DNA of 64,000 nt from Deinococcus sp. LM3 (lineage in GTDB: Bacteria > Deinococcota > Deinococci > Deinococcales > Deinococcaceae), in contig NZ_MUFV01000004.1 in NCBI RefSeq assembly GCF_002017875.1, forward strand, positions 124,001 to 188,000. Reading direction: 5' to 3'. The translations under genes were made by a program, and so were the position numbers. This document shows positions 1 to 7,829 of this stretch, piece after piece. The notes beneath the pieces were generated by a model that was given only the letters and a program-made list of their open reading frames with translations, made no database searches and had not been told where the DNA came from. Position 1 is the first letter of the stretch. Every line of letters begins with the position of its first letter.

Positions 1-62
1 GCCAGGGCGTATACATCCTGAACGGCGAGGCTGGCGTCGGTGTACGCGATCTGGTGTGGCAT
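1..62 (-). CDS. partial hypothetical protein, N-terminus only
   Basis: An ATG at 62 opens a frame that runs off the left edge of the window; about 20 residues are visible (MPHQIAYTDASLAVQDVYAL). The start is supported by the motif GTCACCCC (forward-strand complement at 85-92), which lies 22 nt upstream, as it does before several transfer genes further right. No function can be given from so short a stretch. Confidence 0.5.
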   Translation of the reverse strand, partial: MPHQIAYTDASLAVQDVYAL

Positions 63-84
63 AGGGTGCACGGTGCCGGACGTG

Positions 85-92
85 GGGGTGAC
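85..92 (-). promoter_or_regulatory. GTCACCCC upstream motif (edge gene)
   Basis: GTCACCCCCACGTCC lies 22 nt before the ATG at 62 and overlaps the stop of the preceding gene. It closely matches the copy before the gene starting at 41273. Confidence 0.45.
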
Positions 93-94
93 TG

Positions 95-601
95 TCACGC
101 GGCCTGCTCCGGCTGGACGGGGGCGGGCTCGGCGAGCCACGTGGCGGGGACGCGGAGCGTGTAGACCGCGAGGCGGAACTGCGCGCGGAACTCGTCACGT
201 GGGAGGAAGCGGCTGCGGCCGTCCCGGCAGAGGATGTCCACGCCGGCCGTGGCGTGCGACAGGCGGTACTCGCAGATGGGCCAGCCGTCCTGGTCGTGCA
301 CGCTGACCCGCACGGGCCCACGCGTGAGACCGGCGAGGATTTCGTCGGGGGTGACGGCCGTGAGGACCTCGGGTTCTTTCGCGGCGTAGGCGCGCAGGGC
401 CGTGACGGTGGCCTGGACGCGGCAGGGGTCGCCGGTGAGTTTCAGGGCGCGGCCCGCGGCGAGCAGACGCGCGAGGCGTTTCAGGCGCAGCTGCAGGGCG
501 GGGCGGGCAAGAGCCACCTTGCGGAGGTCCGCGAGGGCCTGCTGAGGGGTGGGAGCGGGCTTGTGGGCGCCGGGGACGCTGATCGTCAGAGGAGTGAGCA
601 T
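95..601 (-). CDS. hypothetical protein (168 aa)
   Basis: I do not recognise the family. The N-terminal half is basic and helix-prone (leucine, alanine and arginine rich, roughly residues 18-60); the C-terminal half looks like a small mixed fold with two cysteines near residues 97 and 132. I chose the ATG at 601 because a perfect hairpin (612-636) ends 10 nt upstream, the rule seen at 28 other starts here; an in-frame GTG six codons further up would lie inside the hairpin. There is no Shine-Dalgarno sequence. It is divergent from the plus-strand gene at 644. Confidence 0.75.
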   Translation of the reverse strand: MLTPLTISVPGAHKPAPTPQQALADLRKVALARPALQLRLKRLARLLAAGRALKLTGDPCRVQATVTALRAYAAKEPEVLTAVTPDEILAGLTRGPVRVSVHDQDGWPICEYRLSHATAGVDILCRDGRSRFLPRDEFRAQFRLAVYTLRVPATWLAEPAPVQPEQAA

Positions 602-611
602 GCGCCCGTCC

Positions 612-636
612 TGGCCCACACCCCCGGTGTGGGCCA
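612..636 (-). promoter_or_regulatory. start-associated hairpin H1
   Basis: TGGCCCACACC / GGTGTGGGCCA with a CCC loop, 10 nt before the ATG at 601. It sits in a 42-bp divergent gap, so it also lies just upstream of the plus-strand gene. Confidence 0.7.
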
Positions 637-643
637 GATCTGC

Positions 644-1009
644 GTGTCCAGCCGATATCGTGGTCGGGTGCCACGCCCCCGCGAGTCGCAGCTGTACAGG
701 TCATTCCGACACGTGCGGGAGGACGTCACGTACGTCGTGGAACTCCATCACGACGCGGAGGACCGCCGAACGGCTCACCTGGTGCCGGTGGACGAGGTGG
801 GCGCGTGGGCGGAGGACGTCGTGTTCACGAGTCGACCGGTTCCGGGGCGTGAGCTTCGGGGGGTATCACCGCTGGATCGCGACCTGTTCGTGATCCGGTT
901 GTTCGATGAGCCGGTCAGCCTGGGTGCGCACGGGGAGTGGTTCACCGACCAGGAACTCACTGACGGACCGTGGGTCACCCCCAGGACGCCGCGACTCCCG
1001 CCGAAGTGA
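644..1009 (+). CDS. hypothetical protein (121 aa), the only plus-strand gene in the left 38 kb
   Basis: The frame has strong G/C third positions and a natural acidic composition in its C-terminal 100 residues, unlike the opposite strand, so I take it as coding. The start is uncertain: GTG at 644 or GTG at 668, with no clear Shine-Dalgarno sequence. It converges on the helicase gene, ending 4 nt before that gene's stop. No known motif or family is recognised. Confidence 0.6.
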   Translation: MSSRYRGRVPRPRESQLYRSFRHVREDVTYVVELHHDAEDRRTAHLVPVDEVGAWAEDVVFTSRPVPGRELRGVSPLDRDLFVIRLFDEPVSLGAHGEWFTDQELTDGPWVTPRTPRLPPK

Positions 1010-1012
1010 AGG

Positions 1013-3067
1013 TCAGTTCAGCAGGCTGACCGCGAGGATGTGTTTGCACAGCTGCACGCCATCCGGGCAGTCGCAGATGAAGGCCTCGCCCTGGCGGGTG
1101 ACGGTGCGTGCTTGACTCCCGCCGGTGACCGTCCAGCCGTGTGTCGTGGGGGTGACCGTCAAGAGGTGGGCGCGGGCGAGCCGGGCCGGGTCCGCGAGGA
1201 CCGTCCGGGCGCGGGGCGCGGGGGTGGGTTCGCTCAGGATGAGCGGGCCGTACGCCTGGGCAGCCTGGGTCAGCCGTTCTGCGGTGCGGAGCGTGAATCC
1301 GGCAGCGGTGAGCTGCGCGGGGGGCGTGCGGGCGAGCGTGGGGAGATCCGGGACGCCGGCGGCGCTGAGTGCGCGGGCGGTGACCTGCCCGACCCCGCTG
1401 AGCAGCGCGAGGGTCGCGGCGCGGGGTGGAAGCTGCGCGGCGAGGCTCACGCGGGTGAGGTTCACGCTGATGCTGGGGGACAGGGCGTGCCAGGCGCTCA
1501 CGATGCGGAGGGTTTCCTCGCGCAGGGCCGTCAGGGTTGGCTCGTGCAGGCCACTCAGCTCCGCGGCCCCGTCGTCCCCGTGGTGGGTGGTGGCGTGCAG
1601 GAGGGCCGCGCCGATCACCGCGTCCGGCGGGGCGGTGCCCGCGTCCAGCGTGCGGGACGGAACGCTCATCAGGGCGTCGACGAGGGTGGCGCGCGACTCG
1701 TCCCCGAGGCTGGGCAGGCGGACATGCGCGGCGGCGGCCAGCAGCACGTCCAGCACCGTCGGGTCCTGTGGGAGGGCGCGAACGGCCGCGACGACGGGCA
1801 CAGGGAGCAGCGCCTGACTGGCCACGCGGCCCAGTGGCGTGACGCTGAGCACGCCCCCATGGTCGGCGAGGGCACCCTGCTGGAGGAGCGTCGCCACGGC
1901 GCGGGGGGCGTTCAGGGTGCCGGTGTGCGCCGCGAAGGTCTGCTGGGCCATGCGGGTCGCCTGTGCGCGGGTGCGGGCGTACCCGCCATCCACGCAGCCG
2001 AGCAGGAAACCCAGCAGGTGCTCGCCACGGGCCAGGGGACTGCTGAGCGGTTCGAAGCGGCCGCGTTCGTACTGGCCGGGCTGCTCCGCGCGGGTGCCGA
2101 GCACCGTGACGTGGGCGCGCGTGGCGCCGGGCCGTCCGGCGCGTCCGGCGCGCTGCCACGCGGCGTTCACGGTCAGTTCCTGCCGACCGTCGGGGCCGAA
2201 CGTGGTGAGGTCGTACAGAACGACGTGCTCGGCGGGAAGGTTCACGCCGACTTCCAGGGTGGGCGTGGCGATCAGGACGCGGGTGTGGCCCGCCCGGAAG
2301 TTCGCCTCGACCTTGGCCCGGGTGTCGGGGGTGAGACCCGCATGGTGCGCGGCGCTGGCGTGCCCGGCCGTCTGGAGCTGCGCGGTGAGATCAGCGGCCC
2401 GCTGGCGGCCGTGCACGAACACCAGCGTGGACTCCCCGGGCGTGAGCACCCGCTGGAGGGCGGCGGGTTTGTCGGCGACTGCGCGGACGGTCTTGGCGGT
2501 CCAGGTGAGTGGCATCGGTCGGATGCCACCTCCAATGTGGAGGGCGCCCAGCCAGTCGGCGAGCACGCGGGGGTTCCCGCAGGTGGCCGTCAGGGCCAGG
2601 ACGCGCAGGAGGGGGAGCGTGGCCCGCAGGCGCGTGAGGGCGGCGTCCAGGGCGGCGCCGCGTGCGGGGTCACTGATGGTGTGGATCTCGTCGGTGATCA
2701 GGAGGCCCACCCGCGCGAGCCAGGGGTGGTGGCGGCGCCAGCGGCGCGTCACGAGGTCCAGGCGTTCGGGCGTCATGATCAGGACCTGCGCGGCGCGGTA
2801 CGGGGGGCTGGGCTGGTCGCGGGTGAACGCCTGCACGCGGCCGGGGAGGTCGGCCCAGGTGTGGGCGATCTCGTGCGCGAGGGCCTTGGTAGGCACAGTG
2901 ACGATGACGCGTTCGCCGTGAGCGAGGGCGTGTCGGGCGGCCTCGCGGGCGAGATGGGTCTTGCCGCTGCCGGTGGGGCTCGTGATCAGGGCGCTGACGG
3001 GGAGCGTGGTCACGCCGCACGCCAGGGCGAGATCCGGGCCGGAGAGGCGCGGCGCGGTGCCGGTCAC
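1013..3067 (-). CDS. Ski2/Hel308-like superfamily 2 helicase with SWIM zinc finger
   Basis: This is an ATP-dependent nucleic-acid helicase of 684 residues. Walker A (SPTGSGKT, about residues 30-37) and a DEIH box (126-129) are followed by the second RecA domain with the QRAGRAGR motif, a winged-helix/ratchet-like region and a helix-hairpin-helix-like stretch (LLSGVGQVTARALSAAG) as in Hel308. The extreme C-terminus carries CDC...CKH, a SWIM-type zinc finger. Its ATG overlaps the stop of the TGT-like gene upstream by 4 nt (ATGA), so the two are translationally coupled and probably act together. Helicases accompany TGT-like DpdA in DNA 7-deazaguanine modification islands; a role in such a system here is inference. 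Confidence 0.85.
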   Translation of the reverse strand: MTGTAPRLSGPDLALACGVTTLPVSALITSPTGSGKTHLAREAARHALAHGERVIVTVPTKALAHEIAHTWADLPGRVQAFTRDQPSPPYRAAQVLIMTPERLDLVTRRWRRHHPWLARVGLLITDEIHTISDPARGAALDAALTRLRATLPLLRVLALTATCGNPRVLADWLGALHIGGGIRPMPLTWTAKTVRAVADKPAALQRVLTPGESTLVFVHGRQRAADLTAQLQTAGHASAAHHAGLTPDTRAKVEANFRAGHTRVLIATPTLEVGVNLPAEHVVLYDLTTFGPDGRQELTVNAAWQRAGRAGRPGATRAHVTVLGTRAEQPGQYERGRFEPLSSPLARGEHLLGFLLGCVDGGYARTRAQATRMAQQTFAAHTGTLNAPRAVATLLQQGALADHGGVLSVTPLGRVASQALLPVPVVAAVRALPQDPTVLDVLLAAAAHVRLPSLGDESRATLVDALMSVPSRTLDAGTAPPDAVIGAALLHATTHHGDDGAAELSGLHEPTLTALREETLRIVSAWHALSPSISVNLTRVSLAAQLPPRAATLALLSGVGQVTARALSAAGVPDLPTLARTPPAQLTAAGFTLRTAERLTQAAQAYGPLILSEPTPAPRARTVLADPARLARAHLLTVTPTTHGWTVTGGSQARTVTRQGEAFICDCPDGVQLCKHILAVSLLN

Positions 3068-3894
3068 GCGCTCCTCCCGGGCGTGAGGGGTCGCCAGGCG
3101 GGGTGCAGGGCGAGGGGTACGTCCGCATGCAGCGCGGTCAGGAGATTCGTGACGGCGAGCCGCAGGCGTTCGTGCGGGGCGGCGTCCGGGATGACCTCGC
3201 CCGTCCAGGCGCGGCCATTGGCGGCCATGCGCTGGGGGCTGCTGGAGTCCACGGTGTTCGCGCCGGCCGTGAGGGCCACGTGGATGGAGTCGGGGTGCCC
3301 GAGGCCGAACACGTGCAGGGGCAGACCGGCGGGGAGCTGGGCACGGACGGTGCGGATTTCGTGCTGGAGGCGGTCCCGGTCAGCGCTGTGCGGGGCGAGG
3401 CCGCCGAGGGCGATGCCGTCCGGTCTCGCGGCAAGGATCCTGGTGAGGTCCTGGCCGGGCTGGACGCTGGCGTACAGGGTGCCGGGGCGGATCTGAGACA
3501 GGGCCCACAGGGCATTGCGTTCCCCGAGGTGCAGGCGGCGCGCGCGTTCGTCGCTGCTGGCGGTGCTGGGCACGGGGAAGTCGAGGGTGAAGCACACGGC
3601 AGCCCGCGCGGACCGCTGCAGGTCGTACACGTCCAGTGGGGTGAGGGGGGCCGCGCCGGGCACGTGCAGCGCTGCGAACGGTCCGGTGTCCACGACAGTT
3701 GCGTGGGCGTCCAGGGCCTGGTACCCGCCGCTGTCGATCATCAGGGGCAGGGCGGGCAGGGGTGCGCCGGGCGCGGCGCGGAGTTCGGCGGCGCTGATGA
3801 GCGCGGCGGGCGCGTAGCGCTCCACATACGGCGTGAGCAGGGCGTCGAGCGGAAAGCGGTGGGTCAGGACGGGAATGAAGCCGTGAAGAGTCAT
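3064..3894 (-). CDS. tRNA-guanine transglycosylase-like (DpdA/archaeal-TGT-like) protein
   Basis: The 276-residue chain has the TGT barrel signatures: MIDSGGYQ (Asp54, equivalent to the substrate-binding or nucleophilic Asp) and GLGHPDSIHVALTAGANTVD with Asp216, resembling archaeal TGT more than queuine TGT. The C-terminal zinc-binding CxCxxC cluster of tRNA enzymes and any PUA domain are absent. Phage and plasmid paralogues of this type (DpdA) exchange guanine for a 7-deazaguanine in DNA, so a DNA substrate is plausible but unproven. The ATG at 3894 was chosen because the hairpin at 3906-3931 ends 11 nt upstream; it is coupled by ATGA to the downstream helicase. Confidence 0.7.
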   Translation of the reverse strand: MTLHGFIPVLTHRFPLDALLTPYVERYAPAALISAAELRAAPGAPLPALPLMIDSGGYQALDAHATVVDTGPFAALHVPGAAPLTPLDVYDLQRSARAAVCFTLDFPVPSTASSDERARRLHLGERNALWALSQIRPGTLYASVQPGQDLTRILAARPDGIALGGLAPHSADRDRLQHEIRTVRAQLPAGLPLHVFGLGHPDSIHVALTAGANTVDSSSPQRMAANGRAWTGEVIPDAAPHERLRLAVTNLLTALHADVPLALHPAWRPLTPGRSA

Positions 3895-3905
3895 CAAGCG
3901 CAGGC

Positions 3906-3931
3906 TGGCCGGGGGGCAATCCCCCCGGCCA
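3906..3931 (-). promoter_or_regulatory. start-associated hairpin H2
   Basis: TGGCCGGGGGG / CCCCCCGGCCA with loop CAAT (stem extendable to 3903-3934), 11 nt before the ATG at 3894. It is the one member with GGCCG rather than GGCCC after the T. Confidence 0.65.
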
Positions 3932-3938
3932 GCCCTGG

Positions 3939-4460
3939 TCAGTCCTGGGGTGTGGGCCGCTCCGGCTTCCAGCCTTCGCCGATGTGCCAGACCTCCGTTA
4001 CCCGGGACCACCAGGGGGCGCTGGCCCGGTAGGTGGCCAGGGCGCGGGTCGGTGTCAGCGTGGACGCGAATTTCACGCTGCGGTACTGATCGGGTCCGTC
4101 GCCCGCCTCGCGGTAGACGATGGCCGTCTGGGCTCGCCGGTCAAAGGCCCGCGCCTCGCGACGCGCGTCGTCGATCTGGAGCAGGCGCTCGATGGCGGTC
4201 TCCTCGTCGAACGGCACGGTGAGTTCGGGCCTGCCGTTCCGAGCGGGGTAGGTGTGCGTGCCGAGCGTGGCGACCCACGCGCGGAAGGCGGTCCCGCCTT
4301 CACGCGTATCGAAGTGTGCGCAGTTGGGGCCGCCGGTGCCGCCGTTCTCGACGCTGCCGATCCGCTTGCCGTCCTTGTACAGCGTGCCAGTGAAGGCGAC
4401 GCCGTCGCGGGTGGGGAGGTACTTCACGCCTTTGATGTCGTATCCATTGGGGTTGAACAT
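3939..4460 (-). CDS. hypothetical protein (173 aa)
   Basis: The family is not recognised. The N-terminal 60 residues resemble a small beta-rich module (GVKYLPTRDGVAFTGTLYKD...), followed by a charged helical part. The ATG at 4460 is supported by a conventional Shine-Dalgarno sequence (AGGAGA, 5 nt spacing); this gene lacks the upstream hairpin found at its neighbours, consistent with hairpin and Shine-Dalgarno being alternatives here. Confidence 0.75.
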   Translation of the reverse strand: MFNPNGYDIKGVKYLPTRDGVAFTGTLYKDGKRIGSVENGGTGGPNCAHFDTREGGTAFRAWVATLGTHTYPARNGRPELTVPFDEETAIERLLQIDDARREARAFDRRAQTAIVYREAGDGPDQYRSVKFASTLTPTRALATYRASAPWWSRVTEVWHIGEGWKPERPTPQD

Positions 4461-4498
4461 GGGTTCTCCTGTGGGGGTTGAGTGGCGTCGGGGGGACG

Positions 4499-4873
4499 TC
4501 AGAACGTCAGCGTCCAGGTCCCATCGGGGTTGTGGGCGTACAGCTGCTCGCCGGTGAGCTGGGACGCGTGGCCCATCACGTCAGCGGTGAGCTGCTCGTC
4601 CCGGATGATTTCGGCCTGCTCCCGGTCGAAGTTGTGCCCGGCGAGGCGACGCATCAGCCGCCGCCCGACGCGTTCCGTGGGCAGCAGGGCGCGGATGGCG
4701 AGCCCGGAGCGTTCGTGCGTGAGGGCCCACCCGGCGTGATCGAGCATGCGGTGCAGCGCGGCGCCGGGCAGGTCAGCGAGGCGGACGCAGGGCACGGTCT
4801 GGGTCTGATCGCCCTGCACGGCGCGGACTTCCCCAGGGATGAACCGGGATGGACGTTGTGTGGTCTGGGCCAT
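4499..4873 (-). CDS. hypothetical protein (124 aa)
   Basis: Not recognised; a soluble, mostly helical composition with a conserved-looking C-terminal YAHNPDGTWTLTF. The start at 4873 is set by hairpin 4883-4907 ending 9 nt upstream; no Shine-Dalgarno sequence. Confidence 0.7.
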   Translation of the reverse strand: MAQTTQRPSRFIPGEVRAVQGDQTQTVPCVRLADLPGAALHRMLDHAGWALTHERSGLAIRALLPTERVGRRLMRRLAGHNFDREQAEIIRDEQLTADVMGHASQLTGEQLYAHNPDGTWTLTF

Positions 4874-4882
4874 GCGTGCCCG

Positions 4883-4907
4883 TGGCCCCCGGGCGTGCCG
4901 GGGGCCA
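4883..4907 (-). promoter_or_regulatory. start-associated hairpin H3
   Basis: TGGCCCCCGG / CCGGGGGCCA with a 5-nt loop, 9 nt before the ATG at 4873. Confidence 0.7.
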
Positions 4908-4932
4908 TCACTTCTGGGCGGGGCGGGCAGCG

Positions 4933-5370
4933 CTACTTCCGGGTGGGACCGGGCGTCCGAGTGCCGCCCAGGCGTGGCTGGGCCGGTTGGATCGTCGTGG
5001 GGTCAGGGTGGGCGGCCAGCAGGTCCGCGATGGCCTGCGGGGCAGTGGCCGCGAGGACGGGGCGGTTCAGCGCTCGGCCCTGTGGGGTGGTCCACCAGGC
5101 CGCGAACACGAAGGTGAAGTCCGTGTTCTGCACGCGCAGTTCCACGGTGAGGTGATGGCCGGGCGTCAGGGGGACGTCGAGGCCTGGGGCGGGCGGCAGC
5201 AGGACGGGCTGTTGGGCCGCCAGGTGCGTCAGGGCGGCCTCGATGGTAGGCCCGTGGCCGGTCACCGAGGTGTCCTTCCCGGTCTGGAGCCGGGCGCAGC
5301 ACGCGTCGTTGTCGGCGAGGAGGACGAGGCGCGAGGGGAAGTGTGGTTCGGTGACCGGCGGTGTGTCCAT
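4933..5370 (-). CDS. hypothetical protein (145 aa)
   Basis: Not recognised. It has an N-terminal mixed region, a central beta-like segment (HHLTVELRVQNTDFTFVFAAWW) and a basic, proline-rich tail. The ATG at 5370 lies 22 nt after GTCACCCC (complement at 5393-5400), which overlaps the end of the upstream PRTRC B gene. No Shine-Dalgarno sequence or hairpin is present. Confidence 0.65.
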   Translation of the reverse strand: MDTPPVTEPHFPSRLVLLADNDACCARLQTGKDTSVTGHGPTIEAALTHLAAQQPVLLPPAPGLDVPLTPGHHLTVELRVQNTDFTFVFAAWWTTPQGRALNRPVLAATAPQAIADLLAAHPDPTTIQPAQPRLGGTRTPGPTRK

Positions 5371-5392
5371 GGCCCGCAGGGTGACGTGCCTG

Positions 5393-5400
5393 GGGGTGAC
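5393..5400 (-). promoter_or_regulatory. GTCACCCC upstream motif (5370 gene)
   Basis: GTCACCCCCAGG lies 22 nt upstream of the ATG at 5370. Confidence 0.35.
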
Positions 5401-5405
5401 GGCGA

Positions 5406-6143
5406 TCAGGTCAGGATCTGCCCGAGGGTCTGCCCCGCGTTCACGAGCACCTCGGCCGGGAACGTGCCCTGCGCCTGCGCCGTGTCCAGCAGTTCCTCGT
5501 AGCTCTTCCCCCAGTTCATGTACCGGTCCGTGCGGCTCGGCCCGGTGAACTCCGACTGGAAGAACACCTCCTCCCAGTCGGCTTGCGTGTCCGGGGTGCA
5601 GGCCTGCGGGTACGCGGTGGACCCCCGGCACACCTGGCCGCTGGGGAAGATGTTCCAGAACGGCGCGTGGCACACGGGCGTGTCCAGGGTGGGGCGCGTG
5701 TTCTCCCGGAGGGCGTACACGCTCAGGCTGCCCGGCCCGGCAATGAACACCAGCGGTGGGTGGGGCACGAGCTGCCCGGAGAAGCGGGCCACGCTGCCGG
5801 CCTGGGCGTACTTGGGGTTAAACAGGAGGGCTCGTTCCCCGACGGGGATCCACCAGGCGCACGCGGTGGGTGAGGTGGCCAGCGTGTTCTCCCGGGTGGG
5901 CGTGAGGGCCCGGCCGCCCAGAGTCACCAGGAGGTCACGGGCGTCCTCGTGGGTCAGCGCCTGCGCGGCGCCCAGCACGGCCCGGCCACCGCTGTCGTGC
6001 CGGATGCGGTGCTTGCGGGTGTACGCGCTGTTCAGGCCGTCCTGGCCGCCGGGCGCGTACAGGACCAGGGCGAGGACCGGTTCGTGCAGGGCGGGGGCAG
6101 CGCGCTGGGTGCGCGCGGTGGAGATGGTGATGGTGGCGCTCAT
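5406..6143 (-). CDS. PRTRC system protein B, copy 1
   Basis: The 245-residue product matches PRTRC protein B by its central block (LLFNPKYAQAGSVARFSGQ, HPPLVFIAGPGSLSVYA, then HAPFWNIFPSGQVCRG) and the C-terminal FTGPSRTDRYMNWGKSYEE. The biochemical role of PRTRC B is not established. This is one of three copies (others at 8658 and 11715) sharing nearly identical C-terminal signatures but diverged N-termini. The ATG at 6143 follows hairpin 6154-6173 by 10 nt. Confidence 0.85.
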   Translation of the reverse strand: MSATITISTARTQRAAPALHEPVLALVLYAPGGQDGLNSAYTRKHRIRHDSGGRAVLGAAQALTHEDARDLLVTLGGRALTPTRENTLATSPTACAWWIPVGERALLFNPKYAQAGSVARFSGQLVPHPPLVFIAGPGSLSVYALRENTRPTLDTPVCHAPFWNIFPSGQVCRGSTAYPQACTPDTQADWEEVFFQSEFTGPSRTDRYMNWGKSYEELLDTAQAQGTFPAEVLVNAGQTLGQILT

Positions 6144-6153
6144 GCGTGCGGGG

Positions 6154-6173
6154 TGGCCCCCAGCTGGGGGCCA
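6154..6173 (-). promoter_or_regulatory. start-associated hairpin H4
   Basis: Perfect 20-bp palindrome TGGCCCCCAGCTGGGGGCCA, 10 nt before the ATG at 6143 and 5 nt after the upstream stop. Confidence 0.7.
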
Positions 6174-6178
6174 GCGCT

Positions 6179-6556
6179 TCACGGGGTGGAGACTGCGGCG
6201 GGCGACCAGGGGTACAGGTGCTTGTGAATCACGCGCACCCGCCTGCTCGCCCTGAAGTCGGCGAGCACGTCGGTGATGTTGCCCGGGTGGGCGTGCGGGA
6301 AGGCCTGCTGCACGTCCACGGCGGTGACTCCTGGATTGGTGTGCACGTAGTCCTCGATCAGGGCGCCAAGCGTGCCCTGTTCGAGTGCGGGGGCGTCCGG
6401 CGCGTTCGGTGCCTGGTGCCGCTGGACGCGGAGGGTGCGCAGCGTCTCGTGATCCAGGTCATCCAGCAAGTCGATGAGGGCCCGGCGGGCCTGCCACGCC
6501 GGTTCAGCGGGGAAGTGAGTGCGGGCCATGTGGTCCAGAAGGCTGAGTTCGCTCAT
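6179..6556 (-). CDS. hypothetical protein (125 aa), possible winged-helix
   Basis: Soluble and helical. The stretch TLGALIEDYVHTNPGVTAVDVQQAF followed by a short beta-like segment (RRVRVIHKHLYPW) suggests a winged-helix fold, but this is weak. The start at 6556 is 9 nt after hairpin 6566-6586. It lies between the third F-like gene and PRTRC B copy 1. Confidence 0.7.
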   Translation of the reverse strand: MSELSLLDHMARTHFPAEPAWQARRALIDLLDDLDHETLRTLRVQRHQAPNAPDAPALEQGTLGALIEDYVHTNPGVTAVDVQQAFPHAHPGNITDVLADFRASRRVRVIHKHLYPWSPAAVSTP

Positions 6557-6565
6557 ACGCGTCCG

Positions 6566-6586
6566 TGGCCCCCGGGCAGGGGGCCA
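6566..6586 (-). promoter_or_regulatory. start-associated hairpin H5
   Basis: TGGCCCCC / GGGGGCCA with loop GGGCA, 9 nt before the ATG at 6556. Confidence 0.7.
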
Positions 6587-6594
6587 GGGCTGCG

Positions 6595-7617
6595 TCACGA
6601 GGTGGCGCCGCGGGTGAGGGCGTCCCACATGGCGCGCGTGCGGGCCTGCACGTCCGCGACCGCGCGCAGGTACCTCAGCGCGGCCTCGTGTGAAGCCCAG
6701 TCGTGGACTTCGAGCATGGCCAGGGATTCGACGGGGCTCTCCGTGTGCGGCATGCCGAGCAGGTCGGTCACGTCCCGGTGGAATTCCAGCACGGGGTCCC
6801 GCTCCGGGGCGTCCTGGCAGATCACTACGTCGATCACCCCCGGGTGCAGGCCGTCCTCGGCCCAGGCGCGCGTGGTGCGCCACTCGAAGGGCAGCGTGGC
6901 GAGGTGTGCGAGCAGGTCCGCGGCCTCCGTCAGGCCTGGGACCACCCGGTGGGCGTGCAGTCGGGCCTGGAGGGAGCGGGCCACGTCGTCTGGCGCAGTC
7001 CACGTGTCCATGGGGTACGTGCGGCCCAGGTCGTAGGGCGTGGGTGCGCCCTGGCGCTGCAGCCAGCGGCACAGGTCCCGCGCGCGGGGTTCGCGGGTGC
7101 GTTCCTCGTGCTCGGCCTCACTGAGGGCTTCGAGGTGGTCATCCCACCACATCTCCCCGAACCGCAGGGCCTCCTCGCCCTGGACGGCGTCCTGACCGGT
7201 GAAGACGGGCTGGTACGGGGCGAGGGCTGCGCGCAGGGCGAACATCAGGGCGCCGAACAGGTATCGGTCCCGGGCGCGCAGATCCGCACGCAGGGCCCGC
7301 AGGTCCAGCACCCGGCCGGACTGGGGCAGGACCTCCATGCCGACGGTGGCGGTGTTGTGCTGCGAGTACCCGCACAGGAGGGTGACATCGAGGCGCACGT
7401 CCGGCGGGCTGAGCTCTACCCGCCAGGTCTCCACGTACGAGTTCAAGATGTACGACTCCGGTGTCTCACCCGGACGGGGGGCGCGGCGGGGGATGAGGCC
7501 CGCCTGCGTGAGGTGGAGGGCGAGGGTGCACGCGGCGTCCATGACGCCCTCCTCCACGGGGCGGATGACGTACCCGGTGGGGAGGCGGTGCGCGCGGGGC
7601 ACGTTCAGGGGTGCCAT
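6595..7617 (-). CDS. hypothetical protein (340 aa), possible diverged PRTRC F
   Basis: It has the length of the F-like genes at 10515 and 12464 and occupies the same relative position: immediately after a short ORF ending in PLLP and just before a unit containing a B gene. Its sequence is only vaguely similar to them (LPTGYVIRPVEEGVMDAACTL at the N-terminus, DRYLFGALMFALRAALAP in the middle), so F identity rests on synteny. The ATG at 7617 lies 11 nt after the stop of the short ORF; the same frame is open upstream through that whole ORF. Confidence 0.6.
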   Translation of the reverse strand: MAPLNVPRAHRLPTGYVIRPVEEGVMDAACTLALHLTQAGLIPRRAPRPGETPESYILNSYVETWRVELSPPDVRLDVTLLCGYSQHNTATVGMEVLPQSGRVLDLRALRADLRARDRYLFGALMFALRAALAPYQPVFTGQDAVQGEEALRFGEMWWDDHLEALSEAEHEERTREPRARDLCRWLQRQGAPTPYDLGRTYPMDTWTAPDDVARSLQARLHAHRVVPGLTEAADLLAHLATLPFEWRTTRAWAEDGLHPGVIDVVICQDAPERDPVLEFHRDVTDLLGMPHTESPVESLAMLEVHDWASHEAALRYLRAVADVQARTRAMWDALTRGATS

Positions 7618-7628
7618 GCGGGGGGTGG

Positions 7629-7829
7629 TCAGGGCAACAGGGGCGGTGGGGGCAAGCGCGGGTCGGATGGCGTCCGCTCTTGCGTCCGTGTGAGTTTGAC
7701 CAGGGCGCGGGTGAGCGCCTCGGGGGCGCGCGTACGCTGGGCGAGCGTGCGGAGCGGGGGTTGTCGGGTGCGGTGCGAGTTGAGCCATGTGGTGAACTCC
7801 TCCTCGGAGATGGTCGGGATGGGCGTCAT
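7629..7829 (-). CDS. small protein (66 aa) ending in PLLP
   Basis: Its start overlaps the stop of thiF by 4 nt (ATGA), which supports translation. The N-terminus (ISEEEFTTWLNSHR) is helical; the C-terminus is proline-rich and ends PPPPLLP. Two other short ORFs with the same ending precede the F-like genes at 11489 and 13489. Function unknown. Confidence 0.6.
   Translation of the reverse strand: MTPIPTISEEEFTTWLNSHRTRQPPLRTLAQRTRAPEALTRALVKLTRTQERTPSDPRLPPPPLLP

Noticed and set aside
1040..3496. 818-codon plus-strand open frame opposite the helicase and TGT-like genes
   Set aside because: Gly/Ala/Arg/Glu-rich shadow of two well-supported minus-strand genes with clear motifs; high-GC codon bias leaves the complementary frame open.
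6595..7617. PRTRC protein A (JAB-domain protease)
   Set aside because: No HxH...D JAMM signature is present; position and size fit a diverged F better.
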